Shown here: one piece after another, positions 1 to 7,122 of the stretch
How the letters are laid out: every line of letters starts with the position of its first letter
Position numbering within the stretch: position 1 is the stretch's first letter
Source: DATAQC01 sp051005135
GTDB lineage: Bacteria; Actinomycetota; Acidimicrobiia; Acidimicrobiales; AC-14
Reading direction: 5' to 3'
DNA length: 11,174 nucleotides
NCBI GenBank assembly: GCA_051005135.1
Contig: JBPCJQ010000040.1
Span: 1 to 11,174, forward strand
Program-made: the position numbers and the translations under genes
The notes under the pieces: model-generated
Told to the model about the DNA's origin: nothing
Seen by the model: the letters and a program-made list of their open reading frames with translations, nothing else
Databases searched by the model: none

Positions 1-1
1 C

Positions 2-847
2 AAGGTCATCCACGCCGACATCGACCAGGCCGACCTGGGCAAGGTCCGCCGGGCCGACGTGCCCATCGTGGGCGACGTCCGCCAGGTCATCGAGGAGCTG
101 GTCAAGCTTGTCCACGCCGCGGGCGGGGCGTCCTCCCAGCCCGACCGCACCGAGTGGCTGGAGCGGGTGCGGGGCTGGCAGCGGGACTTCCCCCTCCACT
201 ACGACCAGTCCTTCGACACCGGCTGCACCCTCAAGCCGCAGTACGTGGTGGAGCAGCTGCGGGACTCCACCCCCGACGACTGCATCGTCGTCTCCGGCGT
301 GGGCCAGCACCAGATGTGGGCCTCGCAGTACTGGAAGTTCGACCACCCCAACACCTGGGTCAACTCCGGTGGCCTCGGCACCATGGGCTACGCCGTGCCC
401 GCCGCCATCGGCGCCAAGGTGGGCCGGCCCGACCGCATGGTCTGGGCCATCGACGGCGACGGCTGCTTCCAGATGACGGCCCAGGAGCTGGTGACGGCCT
501 CGTCCGAGCGCATCCCGGTGAAGGTGGCCATCCTCAACAACGCCTACCTGGGCATGGTCCGCCAGTGGCAGGAGCTGTTCTACGAGGAGCGCTACTCCGA
601 GGTCTACCTGTCGCCGGACCTGCCCGACTACTGCAAGTGGGCCGAGGCCATGGGCTGCGTGGGCTTGCGGGTGGAGAGCCCCGAGGAGGTGCAGCCGGCC
701 ATCGACAAGGCCAACGAGATCGACGACCGGCCCGTGGTCATCGACTTCCGCACCGACTCCTCGGAGAAGGTGTACCCGATGGTGCCCGTCGGCAAGTCCA
801 ACGACGAGATCATCCTGGACCCCTCCATGGGCCAGGGCGGTCGCTGA
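2..847 (+). CDS. ilvB: Acetolactate synthase large subunit, 3' part only
   Basis: This is the C-terminal part (281 visible codons) of the thiamine-diphosphate enzyme that condenses two pyruvates to 2-acetolactate, or pyruvate with 2-oxobutyrate, the first shared step of branched-chain amino acid synthesis. The reading frame is open from base 2, so the start and the N-terminal Pyr domain lie upstream of the window. Visible are the end of the central domain (VIHADIDQAD, then ADVPIVGD) and the whole ThDP/Mg-binding domain. The GDG...NN cofactor motif has GDG near 455-463 and NN near 536-541, followed by LGMVRQWQELFY, which includes the Trp known in the family from herbicide binding. The gene ends with TGA two bases before ilvN, matching the usual co-translated catalytic and regulatory subunit pair. 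Catabolic acetolactate synthases share the fold, but the adjacent ilvN and ilvC make the biosynthetic enzyme the clear choice. The promoter and any leader are outside the window. Confidence 0.97.
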   Translation, partial: KVIHADIDQADLGKVRRADVPIVGDVRQVIEELVKLVHAAGGASSQPDRTEWLERVRGWQRDFPLHYDQSFDTGCTLKPQYVVEQLRDSTPDDCIVVSGVGQHQMWASQYWKFDHPNTWVNSGGLGTMGYAVPAAIGAKVGRPDRMVWAIDGDGCFQMTAQELVTASSERIPVKVAILNNAYLGMVRQWQELFYEERYSEVYLSPDLPDYCKWAEAMGCVGLRVESPEEVQPAIDKANEIDDRPVVIDFRTDSSEKVYPMVPVGKSNDEIILDPSMGQGGR

Positions 848-849
848 CC

Positions 850-1377
850 ATGGCTGTCCATCACACGCTGTCGGTCCTGGTCGAGAACAAGGCGGGTGTT
901 CTCACACGGGTCGCCGGCCTGTTCGCCCGCCGCGGTTTCAACATCTACTCCCTGGCCGTGGCCCCCACCGACGACGAGCGCTTCTCCCGCATCACCATCG
1001 TGGTGGACGTGGAGTCCAAGCCGCTGGAGCAGATCACCAAGCAACTGTTCAAGCTCATCAACGTGGTGAAGATCAACGAGCTGGCCCCCGAAGAGTCGGT
1101 GGAGCGGGAGCTGGTGCTGCTCACCGTGCGGGCCGGGGCCGGGGGCACCCGGGGCCAGGTCGTCGAGCTGGTGCAGATCTTCGAGGGCAAGATCGTCGAC
1201 GTGGGCCAGGAGGGTCTGACGGTGGTGCTGGCCGGGCCGCCGTCGAAAATCGACGACTTCGAGGAGCTGATGCGGCCGTACGGGATCGTCGAAGTGCAGC
1301 GCACCGGCCGGGTGGCGCTGCCCAAGTTGGAGCGGCAGGCACCTCGCCTGCGCAGCGTGAGCGGAAAGGTCGGTTAG
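850..1377 (+). CDS. ilvN: Acetolactate synthase small (regulatory) subunit
   Basis: This 175-residue subunit activates IlvB and confers valine feedback inhibition. The N-terminal ACT domain (about residues 5-78) has the family pattern LSVLVENKAGVL, followed by RGFNIYSLAVAPTDD, with N13 and G16 at the positions known to form the valine site. The usual Pro of the NKPG or N-x-x-G turn is Ala here, as it varies in the family. The C-terminal ALS small-subunit domain (about 85-160) follows. Length fits the usual 160-175 residues. The ATG at 850 lies two bases after the ilvB stop and gives the canonical N-terminus. A longer open frame extends far upstream, but only as an overlap across ilvB. The preceding GGGCGG is a weak ribosome site, so translational coupling to ilvB is likely. 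ilvC follows three bases after the stop, so the three genes form one operon. Confidence 0.97.
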   Translation: MAVHHTLSVLVENKAGVLTRVAGLFARRGFNIYSLAVAPTDDERFSRITIVVDVESKPLEQITKQLFKLINVVKINELAPEESVERELVLLTVRAGAGGTRGQVVELVQIFEGKIVDVGQEGLTVVLAGPPSKIDDFEELMRPYGIVEVQRTGRVALPKLERQAPRLRSVSGKVG

Positions 1378-1380
1378 CCG

Positions 1381-2409
1381 ATGACAGCCAAGATCGCCTA
1401 CGAGAACGACGCCGATCCCGGGCTGGTGGGGGGCCGCAAGGTGGCCGTCATCGGCTACGGGTCCCAGGGCCACGCCTACGCCCTGAACTTGAAGGAGTCG
1501 GGCATCGACGTGCGGGTCGGCCTGCGCGAGGGCTCGTCCTCCACGGCCAAGGCCGAAGCGGCCGGGCTGAGCGTGAAGTCGGTGGCCGACGCCTCCGCCG
1601 AGGCCGACCTCATCATGGTCCTGCTGCCCGACACCGAGCAGCAGTCGGTGTTCGACGATTCGATCGCGCCCAACCTGTCGGAGGGCGACGCCCTGTTCTT
1701 CGCCCACGGCTTCAACATCCGCTTCGGGCTCATCGCGCCGCCGCCCGGCGTCGACGTGGCCATGGTCGCCCCCAAGGGCCCGGGCCACCTGGTGCGGCGG
1801 ACCTACACCGAGGGCGGGGGCGTCCCGGCGCTCATTGCCGTGGCCCAGGACGCGTCGGGCAAGGCCCGGGACCTGGCCCTGTCCTACGCCCACGCCATCG
1901 GGGCCACCCGGGCCGGGGTGCTGGAGACCACCTTCGAGGAGGAGACCGAGACCGACCTGTTCGGCGAGCAGGTGGTGCTGTGCGGCGGCGTCACCGCCTT
2001 GGTCATGGCCGGGTTCGAGACCCTGGTGGGCGCCGGCTACCAGCCCGAGTCCGCCTACTTCGAGTGCCTCCACGAACTCAAGCTGATCGTCGACCTCATG
2101 TACGAGAACGGCATCTCGGGCATGCGCTTCTCCATCTCCGACACCGCCGAGTACGGCGACATGACTCGGGGCCCGCGCATCATCAACGCCGAGACGAGGG
2201 CGGAGATGGGCCGCATCCTCGCCGAGATCCGCGACGGCCGTTTCGCCGAGGAGTGGATCGCCGAGAACCGGGCCGGGCGGCCTCGCTTCAACGAGCTGCG
2301 CCGCAAGGGCGCCGAGCATCCCATCGAGAAGGTGGGCGCTGAGCTGCGCTCGATGATGCCCTGGATCGGCGGCGGTGCCTCCAAGCCCCAGGACGTGTCC
2401 GGGGGCTGA
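1381..2409 (+). CDS. ilvC: Ketol-acid reductoisomerase (NADP+), class I
   Basis: Converts 2-acetolactate or 2-aceto-2-hydroxybutyrate to the 2,3-dihydroxy acid by Mg-dependent alkyl migration and NADPH reduction. It has 342 residues, the normal class I length. The Rossmann motif GYGSQG is at residues 25-30. The cofactor-phosphate loop GLREGSSS (47-54), with Arg and Ser, points to NADPH. H109 sits in FFAHGFNIRFG and K132 in PKGPGH. The knotted helical domain carries the metal ligands D192 and E196 (DLFGEQ) and E228 and E232 (FECLHELK), plus S253 of FSISDTAEYGD. A good ribosome site, GGAAAGG at 1363-1369, lies inside the end of ilvN. The ATG follows the ilvN stop by three bases. This is the last gene of the visible ilv operon and is followed at once by a strong hairpin. 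Confidence 0.98.
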   Translation: MTAKIAYENDADPGLVGGRKVAVIGYGSQGHAYALNLKESGIDVRVGLREGSSSTAKAEAAGLSVKSVADASAEADLIMVLLPDTEQQSVFDDSIAPNLSEGDALFFAHGFNIRFGLIAPPPGVDVAMVAPKGPGHLVRRTYTEGGGVPALIAVAQDASGKARDLALSYAHAIGATRAGVLETTFEEETETDLFGEQVVLCGGVTALVMAGFETLVGAGYQPESAYFECLHELKLIVDLMYENGISGMRFSISDTAEYGDMTRGPRIINAETRAEMGRILAEIRDGRFAEEWIAENRAGRPRFNELRRKGAEHPIEKVGAELRSMMPWIGGGASKPQDVSGG

Positions 2410-2423
2410 GCCCAACGGTTCTA

Positions 2424-2461
2424 GTCAGGTTCGGCGCCCCCAGGAGGGCGCCGAACCTGAC
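2424..2461. terminator. Perfect hairpin between convergent genes, likely bidirectional terminator
   Basis: The arms GTCAGGTTCGGCGCCC (2424-2439) and its exact reverse complement (2446-2461) form an uninterrupted 16-bp stem with a 6-nt loop, CCAGGA. It starts 15 bases after the ilvC stop and ends 16 bases before the stop of the minus-strand gene at 2478, so it can serve transcription from both sides. There is no T tract on either strand, which is common for terminators in very GC-rich actinobacteria. Termination itself is therefore inferred from position and stem strength. Confidence 0.8.
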
Positions 2462-2477
2462 CGAAACAAGGGGTCGG

Positions 2478-2939
2478 CTAACCGGCGGGGGTGGGCAGTT
2501 TGATACCGGCGGTGGTGAGGCAGCCCTTCACGGCGTCGCGGGTGGCGGTCTTGTCACCCTTGTGGGCGTCACGGGCGCCCTTGACGCAGGTCTTGAGCGC
2601 CGCCTTCTTGTCAGCGGGGAGGGCCTTGATCTGGTCGCGAACCGCCTTGAGGCCATGGGCGAACTTGGCCACGTCGATGCCCGCCTTGGTGAGACAGTCC
2701 TTCACCGCGGCATGGGTGGCCAACTTGTCACCCTTGTGGGCGTCACGGGCGCCCTTGACGCAGGTCTTGAGCGCGGCCTTCTTGTCGGCGGGCAGGGCCT
2801 TGATCGCGTCACGGAGGGGATGGGCGCCGGCCGCTCCGTCTGTGGGGGCCGGAGCCGAACCGCCTTCGGCGGCGAAAGCAGCGGCACCGCCCCCGATTAC
2901 CATGGCAGCCACCGCGACGATGGCGAGAGCTCGTTTCAT
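2478..2939 (-). CDS. Small exported protein of two tandem Cys-containing repeats, function unknown
   Basis: I do not recognise this 153-residue protein. It begins with a clear signal peptide: MKR, then the hydrophobic stretch ALAIVAVAAMVIGGGAAAF, with likely cleavage after AFA at about residue 23. A short Ala/Pro/Gly linker leads to two near-identical units, residues 42-88 and 100-146. Each has the order (L/V)RDxIKALPADKKAALKTCV, KGARDAHKGDK, then a second helix ending in CL and AGI. Each unit carries two cysteines 22 apart (C60/C82 and C118/C140), so one disulfide-pinned helical hairpin per unit outside the cytoplasm is a fair guess. Lysine is abundant, giving a basic mature protein. The start is supported by an AAGGAG ribosome site (minus strand, 2954-2949), nine bases upstream. 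It lies downstream of serC in the same direction with an 81-base gap. No functional link to serine synthesis is implied. Confidence 0.8.
   Translation of the reverse strand: MKRALAIVAVAAMVIGGGAAAFAAEGGSAPAPTDGAAGAHPLRDAIKALPADKKAALKTCVKGARDAHKGDKLATHAAVKDCLTKAGIDVAKFAHGLKAVRDQIKALPADKKAALKTCVKGARDAHKGDKTATRDAVKGCLTTAGIKLPTPAG
2502..2816 (-). repeat. Two-unit intragenic tandem duplication, period 174 bp
   Basis: The two protein units are encoded at 2676-2816 and 2502-2642, offset by exactly 174 bp (58 codons). The DNA is nearly identical as well: 2550-2600 matches 2724-2774 without a mismatch over 51 bases, and most differences elsewhere are isolated. Retained DNA identity, including synonymous positions, indicates a recent duplication or ongoing homogenisation between the units. 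Confidence 0.9.
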
Positions 2940-3020
2940 GTTGATCGACTCCTTGTTCTTGGCGTGGTTGTGATCGCTCTCAATGTAGGAAGCGCTTGTG
3001 AGCGAGGGACCACGCAGGTG

Positions 3021-4166
3021 TTAGGGAACGATGAGGGCAGCGACTATGTGGTCGACGGCTCGGGTGAGGGTGGCCACGTCGTCGGGCTCGACGTTGGGGA
3101 ACATCCCGATGCGGAGCTGGTTGCGGCCCAGGCTGCGGTAGGCGTCGGTGTCGACGATGCCGTTGGCCCGCAGCACGGCGTTGACCACGGCCACGTCGAC
3201 GGTGTCGACCAGGTCGACGGTGCCCACCAGCGGGCTGCGCGACGCGGGGTCGGCCACGAAGGGCGTGGCGTAGTCCGACGCCTCGGCCCAGGCGTAGAGG
3301 ACGTTGGCCGAGCGCTGGCAGCGCGCCGTGGCCCAGGCCAACCCGCCGTTGGCCAGGAGCCACTCGAGCTGGTCGGCGAGGAGGAAAAGGGTGGCCAGAG
3401 CGAGGGTGTTGTTGGTCTGGTTCAGGCGGGACTGCTCCAGGGCGACGTCGAGGCTGAGCGACTTGGGCGCCCACCGCCCCGAGGCCAGGCGGCCGGCCCG
3501 CTCGACGGCCTGCGGCGAGCACAGGGCCAGCCACAGGCCGCCATCGGAGCCGAAGCACTTTTGGGGCGAGAAGTAGTACACGTCGAAGGAGCCGGGGTCG
3601 ACGGCCATACCCCCGGCCGCCGAGGTGGCGTCGACGACCACGAGGGCGCCGTCGTCGGCCCCGGCCGGGCGCCGCAGGGTCATGGCCACGCCGGTGGAGG
3701 TCTCGTTGTGGGTCAAGGCGTAGACGTCGATGCCGGGGCGGGCGACCGGCTCGGGGTGGGTGCCGAACGGCGACTCGATGCGCTCCGGTTGGTCGAGGTG
3801 GGGGGCAGCCGCCACGGCCGACGCGAACGACGACGAGAAGGCACCGAACACCAGGTGTTGGCTGCGGGCCTCGATGAGGCTGAAGGAGGCCACGTCCCAG
3901 AACAGGGCAGCGCCACCGTTGCCGAGCGCAACCTCGTAGCCGTCGGGTAGCCCGAACAGCTCGGACATTCCCGCCCGTACCCTGCCCACCACCGACCGCA
4001 CCGGGGCTTTGCGGTGGCTGGTGCCCATCCAGTGGGCTGATGACGCCGCCAGGTTGGCCACCGCTTCGGGGCGCACCTTGGACGGCCCGCAGCCGAAACG
4101 CCCGTCTGAAGGGCGCAGGTCGGCGGGCAGGCGGATGTCGGGAATCTCGGTCGTGGCAGAGCTCAT
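3021..4166 (-). CDS. serC: Phosphoserine aminotransferase, actinobacterial type
   Basis: A cytoplasmic PLP enzyme converting 3-phosphohydroxypyruvate and glutamate to phosphoserine and 2-oxoglutarate, the second step of serine synthesis. From the ATG at 4166 it has 381 residues. The N-terminus IRLPADLRPSDGRFGCGPSK is typical of the actinobacterial SerC branch, which diverges from the E. coli type. Other landmarks are GNGGAALFWD (82-91), ALTHNETSTGV (150-160), D179 in VVDATSAAGG for the PLP ring nitrogen, and K203 in YFSPQKCFGSDGG as the Schiff-base lysine. An in-frame TTG at 4175 would add three residues, but the ATG gives the standard start. No ribosome site precedes it. Instead GATAGT lies eight bases upstream, which fits a leaderless transcript. 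SerA is encoded nearby at 5557. Class V aminotransferase relatives are possible in principle, but the motifs fit SerC well. Confidence 0.93.
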   Translation of the reverse strand: MSSATTEIPDIRLPADLRPSDGRFGCGPSKVRPEAVANLAASSAHWMGTSHRKAPVRSVVGRVRAGMSELFGLPDGYEVALGNGGAALFWDVASFSLIEARSQHLVFGAFSSSFASAVAAAPHLDQPERIESPFGTHPEPVARPGIDVYALTHNETSTGVAMTLRRPAGADDGALVVVDATSAAGGMAVDPGSFDVYYFSPQKCFGSDGGLWLALCSPQAVERAGRLASGRWAPKSLSLDVALEQSRLNQTNNTLALATLFLLADQLEWLLANGGLAWATARCQRSANVLYAWAEASDYATPFVADPASRSPLVGTVDLVDTVDVAVVNAVLRANGIVDTDAYRSLGRNQLRIGMFPNVEPDDVATLTRAVDHIVAALIVP

Positions 4167-4173
4167 GACGTGC

Positions 4174-4180
4174 AACTATC
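4174..4180. promoter_or_regulatory. Overlapping divergent -10-like elements between serC and the aminotransferase gene
   Basis: Only 20 bases (4167-4186) separate the two divergent ATG codons, so both promoters must lie there or inside the opposite coding sequence. On the minus strand GATAGT (4180-4175, four of six matches to TATAAT) ends eight bases before the serC ATG. On the plus strand AACTAT (4174-4179, three of six, with the key A and final T) ends seven bases before the other ATG. Both spacings place transcription starts at or next to the start codons, and neither gene has a ribosome site. I see no good -35 hexamer for either direction. Confidence 0.45.
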
Positions 4181-4186
4181 GCACCC

Positions 4187-5389
4187 ATGCCCGAGACCTC
4201 GGCCCGAGTATCCCGTCGCGTCGCCGCCATCGAGGAGTCGGCCACCCTGGCTGTCGACGCCAGGGCCAAGGCTCTCAAGGCGGCAGGTGAAGACGTCATC
4301 GGCTTCGGCGCGGGAGAGCCCGACTTCCCCACGCCCGAGCACATCGTGAGGGTTGCCGCCGAGGCCTGCCTGTTCCCTCGCAACCACCACTACACGCCCG
4401 CCGGCGGCGTGGGCGAGCTGCGGGAGGCGGTGGCGGCCAAGACCGAGCGCGACTCGGGGTGGCGGATCACCGCCGACGAGGTGCTCGTCACCAACGGGGC
4501 CAAGCACGCCCTCTACAACGCCTTCGCCACCCTTGTCGATCCCGGCGACGAGGTGCTCGTCCCCGCCCCCTACTGGGTGACCTATCCCGAAGTCATCCGC
4601 CTGGCGGGAGGCGTGCCCGTGATCGTGCCCACCGACGAGAGCACCGGCTTCCGGGCCACCGTTGATGCCCTCCAGGCGGCCCTCACGCCGCGCACCAAGA
4701 TCCTGCTGTTTGTTTCACCCTCCAACCCCACGGGAGCCGTCTACCCGCCCGACGAGGTGGAGGCGCTGGGTCGCTGGGCGGTCGAGCACGGCCTGTGGGT
4801 CGTCACCGACGAGATCTACGAGCACCTAGTTTACGGCGAAAACGTCTTCTCGTCGATGCCGGTGGTGGTGCCCGAGGTGGCCGAGCGTTGTGTCGTGATC
4901 AACGGCGTCTCCAAGAGCTACGCCATGACGGGCTGGCGGGTGGGGTGGATGGTTGGCCCTCCCGATGTCGTCAAGGCGGCAGCCAACCTCCAGTCCCACG
5001 CCACGTCGAACGTGGCCAATGTCTCCCAGATCGCCGCCCTGGCCGCCGTCGGTGGCGACCAGGAGTGCGTGCACGTCATGCGGGAGGCATTCGACCGCCG
5101 CCGCCGTCGCATGTGGGAGCTGCTCTCGGCCATTCCCGGCGTCACCTGTCTCGAGCCCCAGGGGGCGTTCTACGCCTTCCCCCGCCTAACCCAGATGCTG
5201 GGCCGCGACCTAGCCGGCCGGCACCCCGTCTCCACCCTCGAGCTGGCCGAGGTGGTGCTCGAGGTGGCCAAGGTCGCCATAGTGCCCGGCGAGGCCTTCG
5301 GTGCCCCTGGCTACGCCCGCCTCTCCTACGCCCTGGGAGACGCCGACCTCGAAGAGGGCCTCGCCCGTCTGGCCCGGCTGTTGGCCTGA
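4187..5389 (+). CDS. aspC: Aspartate-type class I aminotransferase (PLP)
   Basis: A 400-residue fold-type I aminotransferase of the class I/II superfamily, subgroup Ib, probably moving the amino group between aspartate or a related amino acid and 2-oxoglutarate in the cytoplasm. Motifs in order are GAGEPDFPTP (41-50), YTPAGGVGELREA near residue 69, VTNGAKHALY (101-110), VSPSNPTG with N180, TDEIYEHLVYG with D208 and Y211, SKSYAMTGWRVGW with the Schiff-base K243 and R251, and R378 in YARLSYALG for the substrate carboxylate. The ATG at 4187 has no ribosome site and is probably leaderless. Substrate choice cannot be read from sequence: aspartate, prephenate or broad specificity all occur in this subgroup, so the symbol is provisional. 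It diverges from serC and is followed by hairpin repeats, then serA. Confidence 0.88.
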   Translation: MPETSARVSRRVAAIEESATLAVDARAKALKAAGEDVIGFGAGEPDFPTPEHIVRVAAEACLFPRNHHYTPAGGVGELREAVAAKTERDSGWRITADEVLVTNGAKHALYNAFATLVDPGDEVLVPAPYWVTYPEVIRLAGGVPVIVPTDESTGFRATVDALQAALTPRTKILLFVSPSNPTGAVYPPDEVEALGRWAVEHGLWVVTDEIYEHLVYGENVFSSMPVVVPEVAERCVVINGVSKSYAMTGWRVGWMVGPPDVVKAAANLQSHATSNVANVSQIAALAAVGGDQECVHVMREAFDRRRRRMWELLSAIPGVTCLEPQGAFYAFPRLTQMLGRDLAGRHPVSTLELAEVVLEVAKVAIVPGEAFGAPGYARLSYALGDADLEEGLARLARLLA

Positions 5390-5427
5390 CGAGCCGGGGG
5401 CGGCGAAGCCGCCGGCAAACACCGCCG

Positions 5428-5452
5428 GCAGCGGGGCAGGGACCCCCGCTGC
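5428..5452. terminator. GC hairpin downstream of the aminotransferase gene
   Basis: The arms GCAGCGGGG (5428-5436) and CCCCGCTGC (5444-5452) pair over 9 bp around a 7-nt loop. It lies between the two repeat units, 39 bases after the aminotransferase stop. With no T tract it may terminate, protect the 3' end, or simply be part of the repeat structure. Confidence 0.4.
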
Positions 5453-5460
5453 TCGGAGGA

Positions 5461-5482
5461 GGCCGGGGATGGGGCCCCGGCC
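5461..5482. terminator. Second GC hairpin before serA
   Basis: GGCCGGGG (5461-5468) pairs exactly with CCCCGGCC (5475-5482) around the 6-nt loop ATGGGG, right before the second repeat unit. It shows no T tract. Together with the preceding hairpin and the repeat cores it makes a chain of five or more stems in about 130 bases. Confidence 0.4.
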
Positions 5483-5556
5483 GGGGCGGCGAAGCCGCCG
5501 GCAAACACCGCCGGAGCGGCGAAGCCGCCAGGGGCCCAGCTGTGCGAGCATGGCTC

Positions 5557-7122
5557 GTGGCCAGGATCCTCATTACCGAAACCATCGCTGAACCCGGCCT
5601 GGCCCGGCTGCGTGACGCCGGCCACGAGGTGGCCGTCCGCCTCGGGCTCACGCCGGCCGAGCTGATGGCCGAGATCGCCACCGCCCATGCCCTGGTGATC
5701 CGCTCCGAGACCCAGGTGACGGCCGAGTTGTTGGAGGCAGGAACCGCGCTAGTGGTGGTCGGCCGGGCGGGGATCGGCCTCGACAACGTCGATGTGGCCG
5801 CCGCCACCAGGCGAGGCGTCATGGTGGTCAACGCCCCCCAGTCCAACGTGGTTTCGGCGGCCGAGCACGCCATGGCCCTGCTCCTGGCCCAGGCCCGAAA
5901 CGTGCCCCAGGCCCACAGCGCCCTCAAGGCCGGCCTGTGGGAGCGGTCGCGGTGGTCGGGCGTGGAGCTCTACGGCAAGGTGCTGGGCGTAGTGGGCCTT
6001 GGCCGGGTCGGCGCCCTGGTGGCCCAGCGGGCCTCGGCCTTCGGCATGCAGCTCGTGGCCTACGACCCCTACGTGTCACCCGAGCGGGCCCGCCAGATGG
6101 GCGTCGAGCTCATGGGCCTCCACGAGCTAATGGCCACCGCCGACTTCGTCACCGTCCACCTGCCCAAGACGGCCGAGACCCTCGGCCTCATCGGGCGTGA
6201 CCTGCTGGCGCGGGCCAAGCCCGGCCTGCGCATCGTGAACACCGCCCGCGGCGGCATCGTCGACGAGGCCGCCCTGGCCGAGGCCGTAGCCGGGGGAGCG
6301 GTGGCCGGGGCGGCGCTCGACGTGTTCTCCACCGAGCCCACCACTGCCTCGCCCTTGTTCGCCCTCGACTCGGTGGTGGTCACGCCCCACCTCGGGGCCA
6401 GCACCAGGGAGGCGCAGGACAAGGCGGGCGAGACGATCGCCGAGCAGGTGCAGCTGGCCCTGGCCGGCGACTTCGTGCCCTACGCGGTGAACGTGAGCGC
6501 CAGCGAGGCTTCGGAGACGGTGCGCCCCTTCCTGGCCCTGGCCGAGCGCCTGGGCGGCTTCTTCGCCTGCCTCAACGACGGCGTGCCCACCACCCTCGTG
6601 GTGGAGTACCAGGGCCAGCTGGCCGACTACGACACCGGCATCCTCACCCTGGCCGTGCTCAAGGGCCTTCTGGGTGAGGGCAGCGACGAGCCGGTGTCCT
6701 ACGTGAACGCCCCCCAGCTGGCCGCCGAGCGGGGCGTGGAGGTCAAAGAGACCAAGACCTCCACCGCCCACGACTACGTGAACCTGATCATCCTGCGGGG
6801 CGGCGACCACGCCCTGGCCGGGAGCCTGTTCGGCTTGCGGGCCGAGGCCCGCCTGGTGATGGTCGACGACCACACCGTCGACATCCCTCCTGCTCGTCAC
6901 ATGGTGGTCGTGCGCAACCAGGACACTCCGGGCCTCATCGGCCTGGTGGGCGCCACCCTGGGTCGGGCCGGGCTGAACATCAGCGACATGGATGTGGGCC
7001 GCTCGCCTTCCGGCGAGGCCGCCCTGATGGTGCTGTCCACCGACCAGGCCCCTCCCCCCGGGGTGCTCGACGAGCTACGGCGTTCGCCCGGCATCCTCCG
7101 CGTCGCCACCATCGGTACCTGA
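5557..7122 (+). CDS. serA: D-3-phosphoglycerate dehydrogenase, long form with ASB and ACT domains
   Basis: Oxidises 3-phosphoglycerate to 3-phosphohydroxypyruvate with NAD+, the first committed step of serine synthesis. It feeds the serC product encoded nearby. From the GTG at 5557 it has 521 residues, close to the 525-530 of mycobacterial SerA. The N-terminus MARILITETIAEPGL is canonical, which decides the start. The frame stays open far upstream, over the aminotransferase gene, but only as an overlap. GLGRVG (147-152) binds NAD with D170 following. The catalytic set is R231 (NTARGGIVDE), E260 and H278 (TPHLGAST). Residues about 300-445 form the allosteric substrate-binding domain. Residues 447-521 are an ACT domain (MVVVRNQDTPGLIGLVG, then GLNISDMDVGR), the usual site of serine feedback. 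The ribosome site is poor and no promoter is obvious in the repeat-filled gap upstream. Confidence 0.96.
   Translation: MARILITETIAEPGLARLRDAGHEVAVRLGLTPAELMAEIATAHALVIRSETQVTAELLEAGTALVVVGRAGIGLDNVDVAAATRRGVMVVNAPQSNVVSAAEHAMALLLAQARNVPQAHSALKAGLWERSRWSGVELYGKVLGVVGLGRVGALVAQRASAFGMQLVAYDPYVSPERARQMGVELMGLHELMATADFVTVHLPKTAETLGLIGRDLLARAKPGLRIVNTARGGIVDEAALAEAVAGGAVAGAALDVFSTEPTTASPLFALDSVVVTPHLGASTREAQDKAGETIAEQVQLALAGDFVPYAVNVSASEASETVRPFLALAERLGGFFACLNDGVPTTLVVEYQGQLADYDTGILTLAVLKGLLGEGSDEPVSYVNAPQLAAERGVEVKETKTSTAHDYVNLIILRGGDHALAGSLFGLRAEARLVMVDDHTVDIPPARHMVVVRNQDTPGLIGLVGATLGRAGLNISDMDVGRSPSGEAALMVLSTDQAPPPGVLDELRRSPGILRVATIGT

Larger units (their letters stand above)
5397..5529. repeat. 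REP-like GC-rich intergenic repeat cluster
   Basis: A 32-bp unit occurs twice without mismatch, at 5397-5428 and 5483-5514, 86 bp apart. A third partial copy follows directly. The core GCGGCGAAGCCGCC is therefore present at 5400-5413, 5486-5499 and 5516-5529. The core is self-complementary (GGCGGC, loop GAA, GCCGCC). The rest of each full unit forms a second small hairpin, CCGGC-AAACACC-GCCGG. The cluster fills almost the whole gap between the aminotransferase stop and serA. It resembles REP/BIME-type interspersed elements, whose copy number elsewhere cannot be judged from this window. Confidence 0.85.

Noticed and set aside
628..2415. Long open frame on the minus strand opposite ilvB, ilvN and ilvC
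   Set aside because: It is an antisense shadow caused by high GC at third positions. The translation is His/Gly/Leu-rich with no domain, and the + strand genes are certain.
2562..3950. 462-codon plus-strand frame opposite the repeat protein and serC
   Set aside because: It is antisense to two supported genes, has no motif, and is Gly/Val/Arg-rich.
2980..4383. 467-codon minus-strand frame overlapping serC in another frame
   Set aside because: It is a shadow of serC. The serC frame carries all the catalytic motifs.
5550..5552. ATG just upstream as the serA start
   Set aside because: It is in a different frame from serA, so it cannot start the protein without a frameshift.
4795..5556. Upstream extension of the serA frame
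   Set aside because: It runs through the aminotransferase gene in another frame and through the hairpin repeats. Canonical SerA starts at GTG 5557.
5390..5556. CRISPR array
   Set aside because: There are only two full repeats plus a partial core, with unequal GC-rich spacing that is itself hairpin-forming, and no cas genes. It fits a REP-like element instead.
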